From contig JAJEKV010000020.1 of NCBI GenBank assembly GCA_021234155.1, positions 124,001-188,000 on the forward strand: 64,000 nucleotides of DNA, in the 5' to 3' direction. Shown in pieces: positions 1-11,205 of this stretch; position 1 is the stretch's first letter; each line of letters starts with the position of its first letter. Both the position numbers and the translations under genes were made by a program. The DNA is from Isoetes taiwanensis (Eukaryota; Streptophyta; Lycopodiopsida; Isoetales; Isoetaceae). The notes under the pieces are model-generated. The model had not been told where the DNA came from, did no database searches, and saw nothing but the letters and a program-made list of their open reading frames with translations.

Positions 1-1210
1 GGCATGCTGCTTTTTGTAATCAAGGTATATGGAGAACAAAAAATTTTGGTGCTTTGGCACCCATAAATGAAGCATCATGGATGTTCTTAGCTGATATTAC
101 AGCAGGGTAGGTTAAGGAGGCTAAGGTAGCTACTGGGAATATGGAAAAAATGATCAGAAAGGAAAGGATTAAATTACGCTTTGACCACAGGTTCTTTGAC
201 AAGCATTGTAACAAGGATGACTGCATATATGTTGGCATATGGCATACCCATACATGGAAAGAGGTGACTTTTATCTAAAACGTGTTTGGAGGACCATGTG
301 TCCGTATTTTAAATGTGTCTGTGAGCCGATGGCTAAAGGAAATACATGCAAGGAGAATATGACATGGCTGGATCAAGGCATATGGTTCATTTAACAACCT
401 TGACAAGATATACCCTGAAGTTTCGGTATCAGGTCAGATGTTCCTTTTAAGAAATTGCCTCAAAACAGTTCTGAAATCTAGTATTATTTCGTATATCTTG
501 TATCTGGAGATAAGGAAAACTCTGATTAGCATGGTTTTAAAACTGGCTGCTGATCCTACTGGTGATTTAAAGATTGGATACCAGGGTAGTATGATGGCCA
601 CTATTTGTGAAAGGACCATAAAACCTATGTCATTTTTGCGTAAGCAACTTGAGGCACCAGCAAGCATTAGTGGCAGCACATCGACAAAAAGAGATGGACC
701 TGATAAAAGTAAGGTTGTATACAGTACATCCAGTGCAGGCTATAAGCCCCCTTTACAAAGCCACCTAGCTCGGAGGACACGAATACATCTTCTAGTCAAT
801 CGGTGGAAATTATTGGGACACCAAGTAATGTTGGACACTCTGTCACAAAGGACTCTGGAACTGGAACAAACAATGAAGGAGTCATGATCGGACGAAAGCT
901 CAATTTATAAACGGGTATGTTATTTTCCATAAAGGAATGACAAGTATTTATATAGTACTGTATTTGCAAGTATTTGATTGCATTCTTGATGAAATGATAC
1001 ATGTATGATTAGGGACTGTATAAGTACAGTTCTAAAATCCTAGTCATATGACTATGGACATATTTAAAGACAAGATGTCTTATTAGCCAAAAGGCATGGC
1101 ACGTTACAAGTGCACAGGTTTTAATAAAACAGTACTCTTGACCTTATAAGAAGGTGATGGATATAATATAATTTTAATAATGGTTTCCTAAAATATAACC
1201 TTAATGACGT
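1..1210 (+). other. Unrecognised sequence upstream of an RT relic
   Basis: No known family is recognised here. The longest open frame is 438-887 on the plus strand (149 codons, rich in Lys, Ser and Arg), and an interrupted plus-strand reading with several Lys- and Arg-rich stretches runs through about 120-890. This could be the 5' part of the same decayed element whose reverse-transcriptase-like frame starts at 1211, because strand and style agree, but no conserved motif proves it. The stretch 890-1210 is AT-rich and shows nothing else. Confidence 0.3.
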
Positions 1211-2205
1211 GTGCAGAATAACAGGGGGCTGATCAATGACTGCTTCGGAAGAGTACATATGACTAAAGAAAAAGGAAAAAATAAGAAAAAGATTGTCCAC
1301 ATTATGTTCCTTGCTAAGATTATGGACAAATTCTACATACTAAAGGTAATCCGTAAGTGGACAGTAGAATCTTTGGGGGATGTAGGTATGGAAATCATGA
1401 ACGACACCATGTTTGCATGGAAATATACTGAGAGTTTGAGAGACATACTATACAAACCATTTTATGTATTTGCCCATGTTAAGGAAGCTGCCTGCCCTTG
1501 CCAGAATCCGAGCTTGAAAGAGTTTATTGATGATAAAATGGGACATGTCAGAACAACTAAGTTGGAGATTATCAAGGATAGGACTTTGCGAAATGTGGTA
1601 CAAAAGGGGCTGAGCCACATATCAGATAAATACCTTGTAGAGAAAGATTTAAAAGGGGAAATTGAGGGAGTTGTGAGATGTATGTTTGAAATGCACGGGT
1701 TCAGATTTCCACACATAAGTTATGAGGATAAGGAAACCATCAAAAAGAATATATGGGAGGACATAAAACTGCTATGTAAAGATGCATGCAGAAGAGACTG
1801 CAATAGAAAGTTCGCCCTTATAATTTAGCTGAATAAAAATATATATGTAGCAGGAGTGGATAAGGCATCCAATAATCCCGCATTCATTTGTCCAAAACAC
1901 GTTAGAGATATGGCTATAGCTAGGCTCAGTAGCAAGGATTTCCAAGCTGTAGATACCACCGAGATGGAATTGATACGTGTTTTAAAGTTTGAAATTCAGG
2001 AGTAGGTTGGGGAGATGGAATTTGGGTCTACAAGACTCCCATACCTATTAGGTATATATAAGGCGCACAAATATGATTATAGATGGATCACAAATGCTCA
2101 TGGAACAATATACACTGAGATTTCTGAAATGATTACAGCAGTCCTCAATGGTATTTTGGAGATATGGCCAGAAGTATCAAAAGATCTGTGTGCGAGCGTT
2201 TGTAC
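1211..2205 (+). pseudogene. Decayed reverse-transcriptase polyprotein, Penelope-like or related family
   Basis: One reading frame runs from 1211 to about 2205, broken by stop codons at 1826-1828 and 2003-2005. Three blocks stand in the order of an uncharacterised RT family found in animals, mosses, ferns and other plants. The first is a C-x-C block followed by GHV-x-T and a leucine-rich LR segment (about 1490-1600). The second is VDKASNN followed by a CPK block (about 1855-1905). The third is the RT entry block LPYLLGIYKAHK with YRWITNA (about 2036-2095). The palm motifs with catalytic aspartates are missing, because the frame runs into a different element near 2205. I recall similar proteins among Penelope-like elements, but no endonuclease is visible, so the clade is open. 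The element is surely dead. Confidence 0.55.
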
Positions 2206-2287
2206 CCTAATTCCTGGAAAAGTAAATCCTAATTGGATAGCAGGGTCTGTTTGGCATCCAATGACGTCTAAAGATCTCCTTCATGAA
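2206..2287 (-). pseudogene. Ty3/gypsy integrase relic, downstream piece
   Basis: Read on the minus strand, this short stretch begins with FMKEIFR and continues with damaged remains of the block that follows the second catalytic aspartate of Ty3/gypsy integrases. It continues the relic at 21351-22850. The two pieces were separated when the LINE at 2288-21332 inserted, and they meet at the 18-bp target duplication. The left limit near 2205 is where the match fades into the RT relic. Confidence 0.5.
2270..2287. repeat. Target site duplication, left copy, of the L1 element
   Basis: AAAGATCTCCTTCATGAA (18 bp) is repeated exactly at 21333-21350, just after the A-rich tail. This length is normal for L1 target-primed reverse transcription. 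It fixes the 5' end of the LINE at 2288 and shows that everything between belongs to the LINE or to insertions in it. Confidence 0.92.
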
Positions 2288-2663
2288 GAGGACTGCCTAT
2301 TGATTGTGCTGAAAAGTCGCATGTAGGGCGCAGTACTTTGCCAGAGCAAACTTTGAGAGGCCATAACTTTGGCGTTCGGAGTCAGAATTCAGTGTTCTTT
2401 ACATCCTTGGAAAGCTCTTTTCGAGCCCTTTCCATTGGTATATTATATGAATGCTTTTACAGAAGATTACTGGTGCAAGTCAAGAGTCTTTCAGTTTCGG
2501 CCATATTACAAAATCTTGCCTGAAATCCTCTGAGGATTGGAGGTAGTAGCAGGGTTGATTAGGCTCAACGGAGCAAACCTGCACTATTCTCTTGGGCGGA
2601 TCTCTGTTTCTTAGGGGCTCTGTTGCAGCAGGGGTTTTACCGCAACAGGGCGTGGCGTAGGTT
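2288..2663 (+). promoter_or_regulatory. 5' leader of the L1 element, with a shared module
   Basis: This noncoding leader probably carries the element's internal promoter, as in other L1s. At about 2360-2465 it contains CGTTCGGAGTCAGAATT, then TTGGAAAGCTCTTTTCGAG and CCCTTTCCATTGGTATAT. The same order of words recurs in each monomer at the 5' end of the unrelated LINE family B (38375-39310). The function of the module is unknown. Confidence 0.5.
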
Positions 2664-4434
2664 TTGGTGAAGGGGTTTTCACTTCTCTCAATGTCTGAAT
2701 CTTCTATCAAGGATAATGTTCGGTGGAAGGATTTAGCACGAAAGTCTGACTTTCGGTCTATGAGTCAAATGGAGAAGGCTGGTGGGTTTCCAGAAAATTT
2801 TTGCTCTTATACTCCTTTAGGCTCAAGCCATGCAGCTGAAGTAGCAAAGATGCATACGCAGGTAAATACATCAACTGTTTCAATTGCAAAAGCATTGCAA
2901 CCCTTGAAATCTTTGTTTACAGTGACTGAGGAAGTAACTAAAATGACAAATGATAAAATAGTGGGCAAAACAAGTATGGAGGTACTAGCCAATGTTTCTG
3001 AGGATTTGCCATGTGCTGAGGCTTTATAGGTGGAGAAAGGAGATGCTGAGGCACCTAAAGCTACCAAAAGTAATAATGGTGGGTTTGCAGATTTGCGGTC
3101 TAATCATGTTCGCCAAGAGCCTCCAAATGCTTGGAGATCAAATGACACGGTTAACAGATTGAGGAATGCTCATTTTAGTACTTGGGTGCGTAAAGATCTT
3201 GCTCATAATTATCAGAGTTCACGTGTGCAGGAAGCGCTTACTTTCTTGGATCAGGGTAATAAGCAGGATTTTTTTGAAGTGTTGAAAGAGAGGAAAGGGG
3301 AGTTTTCGCATTCTGGTTGTGTGGAGGACTTTGTTCAAGGCATTAATGGTTCTGCTGTTGGAAACAAAGTTTGTGGCGTACCAGTTATAGAAGTGGATCA
3401 ATTGGAGCATCGAAAGTGTGTGGCTAAACTGGTGGCACATTCTGTAATTGGGTACTTTGCTGGAAATTATTTTAATTCTACTAAAATTACTGGATGGATT
3501 GGTTCTATGCTCAGAAGGATGTCTATTGCACCTTTTAATTCTTTCAAAGTGTTAGGCAATAATTTCTTTTCTTTGGGGTTTGAAGACGGCGCTTTGTTAA
3601 TAGATTGACTTCAAGGGTGTTTTCTCAATAGGAGGCTAATGTGTCATTTTTCAGCATTATTCACCAGGCTTTTCTGCTAATAATCCTTATAAAGCAATGT
3701 TGCCTTGTTGGTTTCAAATTCATGGTTTGCCACCGGATCTATTGCTTCCAAAGTTCCTTATCTCTATTGCTAATGGTATTGGTAAGCATATATCTCATTC
3801 AATTCTCAGAGGTGCTCGTGTTTGTGTAGCATTACCAATGGATCAGAGCCTTCCTAAGGAGGTAATAGTGAAGAGTGGGGAGTTTTTCTCACGCTTTAAC
3901 TTAGAGCTTTTGAATGGCAGTGAGTTAAAGTGTTGGTTTCCTTCCTTGAAGATATTGGATGTAGATGTGCAGAAGGAATACCCCATTGGTGATAAACAAC
4001 AAAATATGGATATGTATGCAAACCCTACAGAAGTTGCTCCAGAGAATCTGGATGAAAAGAAGGTATCTGGTTCGCAAGAATGTGGAAAAGATATAGAAGC
4101 AGTTCCAATGGTGGTTGGTGAGGATGTTCATGATTCATCACCAGATGAAGAGATGGTAAAATGTTCCAATGATGAGTTGGCATGGCAAAGTCCTAAAAAG
4201 CGTAAAAGTAAAGCAAGGGTGAAGCATAACCTGGATAACGGTGCTATCATAGAGTCAGAGGCTGGTGACGATTCATCTGAGGAGGAAGATAGGCACAAGG
4301 ATACTGGTGATATTAGTGAGCATAACATGGACCAGGCCTTGGTATTATATAAGCCACAAGAAACTGAGGTAAAAGTGGGAAAAGCCTCATCAAAAAAGAG
4401 GAGGAAGAAGAAATCCAAAATACCTCATGCTTAA
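2664..4434 (+). pseudogene. L1 ORF1 (DUF4283-like RNA-binding gag), frameshifted
   Basis: ORF1 of plant L1s encodes an RNA-binding protein that coats the transcript. The frame is open from 2664, stopped at 3027-3029, continues to 3608, is lost over about 3608-3700 and resumes in another frame at 3697-4434. The middle part resembles DUF4283: ILRGARVCVALPMDQ followed by PKEVIVKSGEFF (about 3808-3885). A homologous stretch is on the minus strand at about 34680-34830. The last 110 codons are acidic and Lys-rich and end in a basic cluster near 4400-4434. No CCHC knuckle is visible. Confidence 0.75.
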
Positions 4435-4438
4435 GATC

Positions 4439-7400
4439 ATGTCTTGGAATGTGAGAGGAGCACGTTCATCTCCTCAAAACGGCAGAGGTTGGCTAATTTA
4501 ATTAAACACATTAATCCAGATATTTTATGTATCCAAGAGCATAAATGTGATAGAGGCAGGGTTGTTTCAATGATGAATTTGTTTGGGAAGCAAACTTCTG
4601 CTATAATAAGTACTTCAAGCAAGGCTCGGGGTGGTACAATGATAGCCTGGAGTATGGATGTTCATGTCACATTTACAGCAAAAGATAAATTTGAAAGATG
4701 GACAGTCATTAAATGGAAGCAAGGACTTCAAGAATGTGGTATCATTAATGTATATGCATCTAATATTCCTAGAAAAAGAGCAACTTTATGGGCTTCTTTA
4801 TGTAATAAAATACCAAAATGGGGAGAAAATGTGGCTTGGCTTTTAGTAGGGGATTTCAATATGGTCGAATCAGCACAAGACAGATTAGGTGGTGGACAGA
4901 TTGTAAGCGGCTTTGAACGGCAGCAGTGGCAGAAGTTACTCTTTCAACATGGGCTTATGGAAGTTGATGGAGATTCATCTTTTACTTGGACTAATAATTG
5001 GGTTGGCCCAGGATTATCACAGGCTCGTCATGATCGAATGTATGCAAATAGTGTGCTTTGTGATATATGTCCACGGTTATGGAGGCTTAATTATTTGGCG
5101 CAAGCAGTCTCGGACCATAATCCTCAAATTCTTGAAAATCGTGAACTTACTCATCGTCGACAAAAGAGAAAAATGGTATTTAAATTGAATACTAGATGGT
5201 TGCCCAATGAGGAGTTTGAAGCAGGATGTCAGGAGGCTTGGCAAAAGGCTTCATCTCAACAACATGGTATGCGAAGAATTGTTGAGGCTTTGGCAAATGT
5301 CAAGATTTTTGCGAAAAGGTGGGGAGCGCAACGAGTTCGTGAAGAAAAAAAGACATTAAGTAAGTTATATGCTGAATTAGAGGAGCTTAAGGAAGTGGGT
5401 ACGAACTCTTTTAGATTGCGACAGGTTATTGATGCTATTCGTGGTCTTGAAGTGGCCCAAATTCAATCAGCACGAGTTAAATCTGGATTAACCTGGCTGA
5501 AAGATGGAGATCGTTGTAATAAGCTGTTTTTTAGAGCTTCAAAGCAGAAGAGGTATGCAGCTACTATGCACTCTTTATCTCTGCCGGATGGGAGGGTAAT
5601 GACAGAGCCAAATGAGATTAAGCAGTCCCTTACTCAATACTTTGAAACTTTTTTTAAGGTCAAACACTTGCCTCATGAAGATGTAATGTAGGATATTGTG
5701 CTTTCTAAGGTTCATGCAATTCTTTCACAAGAGGAATCTCAATTGTTAGAGGCCCCACTTTCCATGTCTGAATTGCGAGCAACAACATTTGAGTTGGCTT
5801 CAGATAAATGTCCAGGTATGGATGGTATCCCTGTAGAATTTTTTAAAAGGTATTGGGAATGGACGTCAGTAAGCATTATGGAGGCCTACAAAGATTTGTG
5901 TACTTCACATCAATTTGATAGGATTTTGAATACGGGTTTGATTTCTCTTATTCCTAAAGTGAAAGAACCTGTGAGCATTCATGATTGGCGCCCAATAACT
6001 CTTCTATCTACTATCTATAAAATTATTGCAAAAGCTTGTGCAGAAAGACTTAAACAGGTTTTGGGATTGAAAATAGATGCGGCTCAGTCAGGCTTTCTTC
6101 CAGGTAGCATATGAAGGAGTTCATTGGGCCCAATGTTCAGGTCAAAATCTTCTATATTTAAAATTGGATTTTGCTAAAGCTTATGATAGTGTGAAGTGGA
6201 CTTTCTTGGATGCCATGCTTTTGAAATTGGGATTTGGGTATGGTTTCCGATCTATGATGCAAAAAATGTTGATTTCTGCTAAGGGGTTAGTACTGTATCA
6301 TGGAGAACCATTGGTGCTTTTTCCAATTGAACGTGGAATAAGGCAAGGTTGCCCTTTAGCTCCTTTTTTGTTTACTATAGTGGCAGAAGGACTTTCGCAA
6401 CTATTGCATGAGGCTGAAAAGGATGGTTTGGTAAAGGGATTATTATTGGAGGAAGGTGAACAGGTTTTGGTTAATCAGTTTGCAGACGATATCTTCTTGC
6501 GAGTGGATGGTGAAGAGCATAATGTGCAGATAATCAAAAAGATTTTGGATATATTTTCAATTGCATCTGGCTGTCTCCTTAATTGGGCTAAGTGTAGTGC
6601 TTTATGGGTGGGGAAGGGCTAGTTCCGATTTTTATATGAGTATGCCTGGAAGGTTGTTGTACCATCTGCAAAGACAAAGCTTCTAAGAGTCCCCTTTGGT
6701 TTAGATATTGACATGAATGAAGCATGGGATGAAATTATCTTAAATTTACAAAGGCAACTGATTTGGTGGAGAGGTTCAAAGTTATCCTTGGCAGGTGGAA
6801 TTCAAGTAGCTAAGTCAGTATTGAACAATACGCATATTTATTTGGTTTCGGTTTTATTGGCTCCAGCTTCTAAGTTTGCAGAGACAAAAAAGATTGTAAG
6901 AGATTTTGTCTGGTGTACCGATCAAGGAGGCACTGTGAAGGTGGCGTGGAAGAAATGTATGTTGTTTAAACAACAAGGAGGCCTTGGTATGTTGGATCTT
7001 TCTTTACAGGGTAAGGTCTTAGCTTCTAAGCTATTGTTCAGTTTGTTGAAAGATGATTGTGCATCACCAGGTATGAAGTTACTTAAACAATCAGTAAAGA
7101 AGTGTATGGTTTTTCATAAGCGGGGTGTGAGAATTAAGCTCCCTTGGGCATTGTTATATCCATTGAAAGCTTCTTCACATGCCTCTCCAGTACTGAAAGG
7201 CTTGCTTCGGGCCTGGAAGGTAGTCCAACAGGTGATTACATTTGATTGGGAAGCTTGTCTCCAGGCATCTTCCCCCTTTCTGTGGTTGCCTTTGTATACT
7301 CATGGACAACTACACCCAGTTGTAGAATTTATGCATGCGCATTCTCAAGCGAGGTGGAGGAGAGCAGGTATTATTTCTATTGAACAGTGGTATTTTGGTA

Positions 7401-7571
7401 TTGACATTGCTCCTTGGCAATGGTTTCAGGAGACATATGGGTTGTTGGATAAAGATATTGGTATATGGGCTTATGTAGCAAGTGCTCTTCCTCTAATTAA
7501 GAAGGTGGGTAACAAGCGATGCTGGAACTTTGTTCAAGGTATTAAAGAAGGCAAGAAGCTAGTAAGTTCAT
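4439..7571 (+). pseudogene. L1 ORF2, 5' part: endonuclease and reverse transcriptase
   Basis: ORF2 nicks target DNA and copies the RNA there. The ATG at 4439 starts MSWNVRGA, the usual opening of plant L1 endonucleases. A frameshift near 4475 moves to the frame open from 4444, with IQEHK, GDFN (about 4852), SFTWTNN (about 4980) and SDHNPQI (about 5110). A stop at 5689-5691 and a frame change near 6100-6115 break the RT domain, which has CPGMDGIPVEFFK, DWRPITLL, the FADD catalytic box near 6478 and later AGGIQVAKSVL. The frame 6713-7582 leads straight into the gypsy insertion at 7572 and resumes at 20692. The endonuclease motifs look intact, but the breaks make it dead. Confidence 0.88.
7567..7571. 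repeat. Target site duplication TTCAT, left copy
   Basis: TTCAT stands immediately before the TG of the 5' LTR and again immediately after the CA of the 3' LTR (20687-20691). A 5-bp duplication is the rule for Ty3/gypsy integrases. Removing one copy with the element restores the host LINE frame. Confidence 0.93.
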
Positions 7572-7581
7572 TGTTGGGGTG

Positions 7582-7690
7582 ATCACCACTCACCACACTC
7601 ATCACCACACTCGTCACCACTCACCACACTCATCACCACACTCGTCACCACTCACCACACTTGTCACCACTAACCACATTCACCACTATT
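7582..7690. repeat. LTR minisatellite
   Basis: About three degenerate units of roughly 31 bp built from CACCACTCACCACACTC and TCATCACCACACTCG. The same array is in the 3' LTR at about 19640-19745 in the same register. Confidence 0.8.
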
Positions 7691-7795
7691 GAGGTGGTAT
7701 AGAAGATAGCATACCGTATATGGAGTGATGTACGCACATGCACGCGTGCAGGATATTTGCACGTATCCATGATGATCACTGTATTATCTGAGCAG

Positions 7796-7916
<121 letters not shown>

Positions 7917-8062
7917 GGTGTATTGAGGGAGAGTTTTTTTGCTTGATCTAGCTATGGAGATGATGATTCTTTGTGTTGTGCATTGCCTTGATCTGATAGA
8001 TTGAGCTTGGATTGTTGGGTTTTTTTCATCCTTCTTGCAAGGTTAGAGTTCAGGCTCTAACA

Positions 8063-8082
8063 ATTTGGCGACCACGGTGCTC
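8063..8082 (+). other. Probable primer binding site region
   Basis: The bases right after the 5' LTR read ATTTGGCGACCACGGTGC, where gypsy elements carry a site complementary to a tRNA 3' end. The TTTGGCGACC opening is common in plant gypsy elements. I cannot assign the tRNA. Confidence 0.5.
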
Positions 8083-8448
8083 GACAGACCATTGATCGGC
8101 AAGAATTTCCATTGAAAAGGAGTTGTTACCATTGGTATTGGTGTTCGTCGGTAAAGAACGGCACCATTGTGAAAGGAGCAATTTCTTGTGTGAAGGGGAT
8201 TTTGCCGTAATTGATTTGTGGGGTAAAATTTGACAAGGGGAGCATAGTTTTATGCCCAAGAGAAGTAAGAAGGAGATACCACCAAGCTCTATCGTAACAA
8301 GAAGGGGACTGGTGAGTCAATCTTTGGGCTCAAAATTGCATCAAGATTCAATTTCGTTTTCAGATTTGGGAGCAGATCTGGGGTCTAATTCTTAGATCCA
8401 TTTATTCCATTTACCGATCTAGAAGGTAATCCAATTTCATTTTTCAAA
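8083..8448 (+). other. Untranslated leader of the gypsy element
   Basis: There is no long open frame before gag. The end holds a short imperfect repeat: CAATTTC with TTTTTCAAATTG or close variants occurs near 8347, 8430 and 8460. Confidence 0.5.
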
Positions 8449-10446
8449 TTGAAGGGAGATTCAATTTCGTTTTTCCAATTTCAAGAAACCCAAGAAGAGG
8501 CAGAGATGGCTGTATTATCACCTATGGTATGGGGTTTTCAGACAATGGGGATTCCAAAGTTTGATGATCTGGTGGATCGGGATCCTTTGAAGCATATTGT
8601 GAAGTTTGAGAGGTATTGCCAGCAATGTAAGTTACCGGCTGCTGATTACTTGCTTTGGTTTCATAGTTCTTTGCAAGATTCAGTGGAGGAATGGGCACAA
8701 ACTCAGCCAGATACACTGACATATCAGGAATTAAAGGAAGCTTTCATTGCTAATTATCAAGAAGTCCATGGTAAGGATAAGACTATGGAAAGGTGGACCA
8801 ATTTCACACAAAAGGAAGATGAATCAATTAGAGAGTATAATCAGAGGTATATTGCGGTTCTCAAAGCCGTGGTTCATTGGAAGATTGCAAGGAGTGATGA
8901 AATGGATATCCAATGGTATGTGAAGGGGCTGAAACGAGCTATTGCTCATAAGGTGAAGGCCAAACAGCTCACAACATTATTAGAGGCACAAAAGTATGCT
9001 CTCAAGGCTGAAGATAAGCTGGGATACATTCATGAAGTTGTTGCTCCAGAGCATAAAACAGAGGATATTGCAGCCAAGATTTCTAAGCTTACAATTGGTG
9101 AGAAGCCAAGGGAGGTGCAGTTTATTACTTGTGAGTATTGTGGGTCTATTGAGCATTCTGATACTACATGTAGATTGCTGAAATTCTGCTCAAGATGCCA
9201 AATAAAGGGCCATAATGATCAAGAATGTAGGGAGAAGAGATTCTTTGAGAGGGCCAATCTAGTATTTGCTGTTATGCAACAAGCACCACCTATTCCTATC
9301 CAACCAATGCAAGCATCACCTATTATACCACAAGTGCCAATGATGCCACAAGCTCCAATTGCCCAACAAGTTCCAATAGGTTCCACATCAATGGTGCAGC
9401 CAAAACAGGGATGGTATCCAAGTAAGGCTCATTTATATTGCAAGTTATGTGATAAATTCAAGCATGATGAGACTACTTGTTGGAAAATCCATGGGAAACC
9501 AGAATGGGCAACCAACAAGTATCCACCAAAGCAGCAAGTGTTTGAATCAGTACCTCTTCCTAATAATGATGTTCGCATTCAAGATGCAAAGTACATTGAT
9601 AATCCTCAAGTTAAGGCTCTTATTGAGGAGCTTAAGAAGCAAAAGAAGGCAAAATCAGTAGTAAATTGTGGATTTGTTGAGGTGGAGCATGCCCCATTTC
9701 AGCAAGAAGAAGAGATTGGAGAAGTAAATGCAGTCACAAGATCACAAAAGGTGGTTCAAGAACCAAGAGTAGTGCCAATTGCAGAGAAGACTAAGACCTC
9801 TTTTCCTAAGGCTTTGAAGGAACAAGCTTTGAAGGTGTCAGCACCTAAGAAGGTGCAATTCAATGTGCTGCCTACAGAACAGTTTCAGTCTATAGAAGGA
9901 AATCAGCTCATAGTGATGCCTCCTATGGTGGATGAGAAAATTCAGAATGAAGATGATGTGATCAGCCAAGTTTTGGCCACTAAAGTTACACTTACTCTTG
10001 AGCAATTGATGCATTATTCTCCAAATTTGTTGCAAGAGTTAGGGGGAAGAACAAAATCAGAAATTTCAGTCCAACAAATCATATCAAATGATACCGACAA
10101 GAGGAGAATGGAGCCACCAGCCCGGCAATCCAAGGATCCTGGGCTATTTCTTTGTGATGTGAGTATTAATGGATATCTAATCAAAGAGGCCAACATAGAT
10201 ACCGGCAGTGGAGTGAATGTAATGCCTTACCACATAATGCTTCAAGTTGGATTGAAAATGATGGAACCGACAACTATGATGCTCAAAGCATTCAATCAAA
10301 TGAAGGTGCAGCCTATGGGAGTCATAAGAAATGTTTTATGCAAGGTTTATGAGGTGGAAGCAATCTTGGATTTCATGGTTTTGAAATTTCCGAGAGAGTG
10401 TGCATCTTTGAAACTTATACTTTGTTCCGAAGTCGTACATGGTTAG
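8449..10446 (+). CDS. Gypsy gag-protease polyprotein
   Basis: The open frame encodes 665 residues. The retrotransposon gag domain is at about residues 40-200, with W-x-N/F-T-Q-KEDESIREYNQRY typical of the family. Three canonical CX2CX4HX4C zinc knuckles follow at residues 228-241, 247-260 and 331-344; three are more than most plant gypsy gags have. A Pro/Met/Gln-rich stretch lies between the second and third. The aspartic protease shows ANIDTGSGVNVMP with catalytic Asp at about residue 584. An upstream in-frame ATG at 8449 and one at about 8506 are both possible starts. The protease end is garbled by indels near 10400-10490, where the frame shifts into pol with an 8-base overlap. Capsid and maturation functions are inferred from the family. 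Confidence 0.88.
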   Translation: MKGDSISFFQFQETQEEAEMAVLSPMVWGFQTMGIPKFDDLVDRDPLKHIVKFERYCQQCKLPAADYLLWFHSSLQDSVEEWAQTQPDTLTYQELKEAFIANYQEVHGKDKTMERWTNFTQKEDESIREYNQRYIAVLKAVVHWKIARSDEMDIQWYVKGLKRAIAHKVKAKQLTTLLEAQKYALKAEDKLGYIHEVVAPEHKTEDIAAKISKLTIGEKPREVQFITCEYCGSIEHSDTTCRLLKFCSRCQIKGHNDQECREKRFFERANLVFAVMQQAPPIPIQPMQASPIIPQVPMMPQAPIAQQVPIGSTSMVQPKQGWYPSKAHLYCKLCDKFKHDETTCWKIHGKPEWATNKYPPKQQVFESVPLPNNDVRIQDAKYIDNPQVKALIEELKKQKKAKSVVNCGFVEVEHAPFQQEEEIGEVNAVTRSQKVVQEPRVVPIAEKTKTSFPKALKEQALKVSAPKKVQFNVLPTEQFQSIEGNQLIVMPPMVDEKIQNEDDVISQVLATKVTLTLEQLMHYSPNLLQELGGRTKSEISVQQIISNDTDKRRMEPPARQSKDPGLFLCDVSINGYLIKEANIDTGSGVNVMPYHIMLQVGLKMMEPTTMMLKAFNQMKVQPMGVIRNVLCKVYEVEAILDFMVLKFPRECASLKLILCSEVVHG

Positions 10447-10986
10447 ATGCCGTACAAAATTTGAGACTTCATGGAGGAAGCGTGAAATGAACATCTTTCA
10501 AGGGGAACATAAGGTTACTATAGATCATCCTCTGAAATCAGCAAAAGGTACCTTTCTTTGCAATCCTTCTTTGAGCAGCCCGCAGTTAGAAATCAGCAAA
10601 GAGAATGCTATGGTGTCAGGGCAGCAAGGTCTTAGTTGTTTTCATGTCTTGGAAGTGGGTGACAGGGAAGATAAGACTTTGTACAAGTGGTTAAAAGGTA
10701 CCCAAATTTCAGAAATATGTCATTTACAGCAGCAAGTTGCAGATAAGTATATCCAAAGACTTGAAAGTATTGGTGAAGGTGAGTTACAAGAGACTCTTGT
10801 AAACATGAAGGAGGAGTCCATTCAAAGACCCATTGATGACACTTTATTTCAGCAAGGTATTGATCTAGATCAAGTAGACATGCTGATTTTGACATCAAGC
10901 ATGGATGGGGTAAACAGAAATCAGCACACTATACAAGTACAAGCAGCTTGGTGGCATGCGCACATTCTGGAGGATGAGGTAAATCA

Positions 10987-11205
10987 GATCAGTCCATATT
11001 CATCACAGTCACCATATGCACCAAATTCATCACAATCATCACATCCACCACATCCATTACAGTCACCAGAGTCATCACACGCACCACATTCATCACTGTT
11101 ACCACATTCACCACAATCACCACATTCACCACAATCACCACATTCACCACATTCGTCACCACACTCACCACCTTCATTACAGTCACCACATTCAGTCAAG
11201 AACAT
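10987..11205 (+). repeat. Low-complexity Ser/Pro/His-coding tract in pol
   Basis: Tandem degenerate 9-12-bp units of the type CCACATTCACCACAATCA encode runs of HSPQSPHS. The tract lies between protease and RT, where gypsy polyproteins have no conserved domain. Its base composition is close to that of the minisatellite at the LTR start, which may be chance. Confidence 0.85.
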
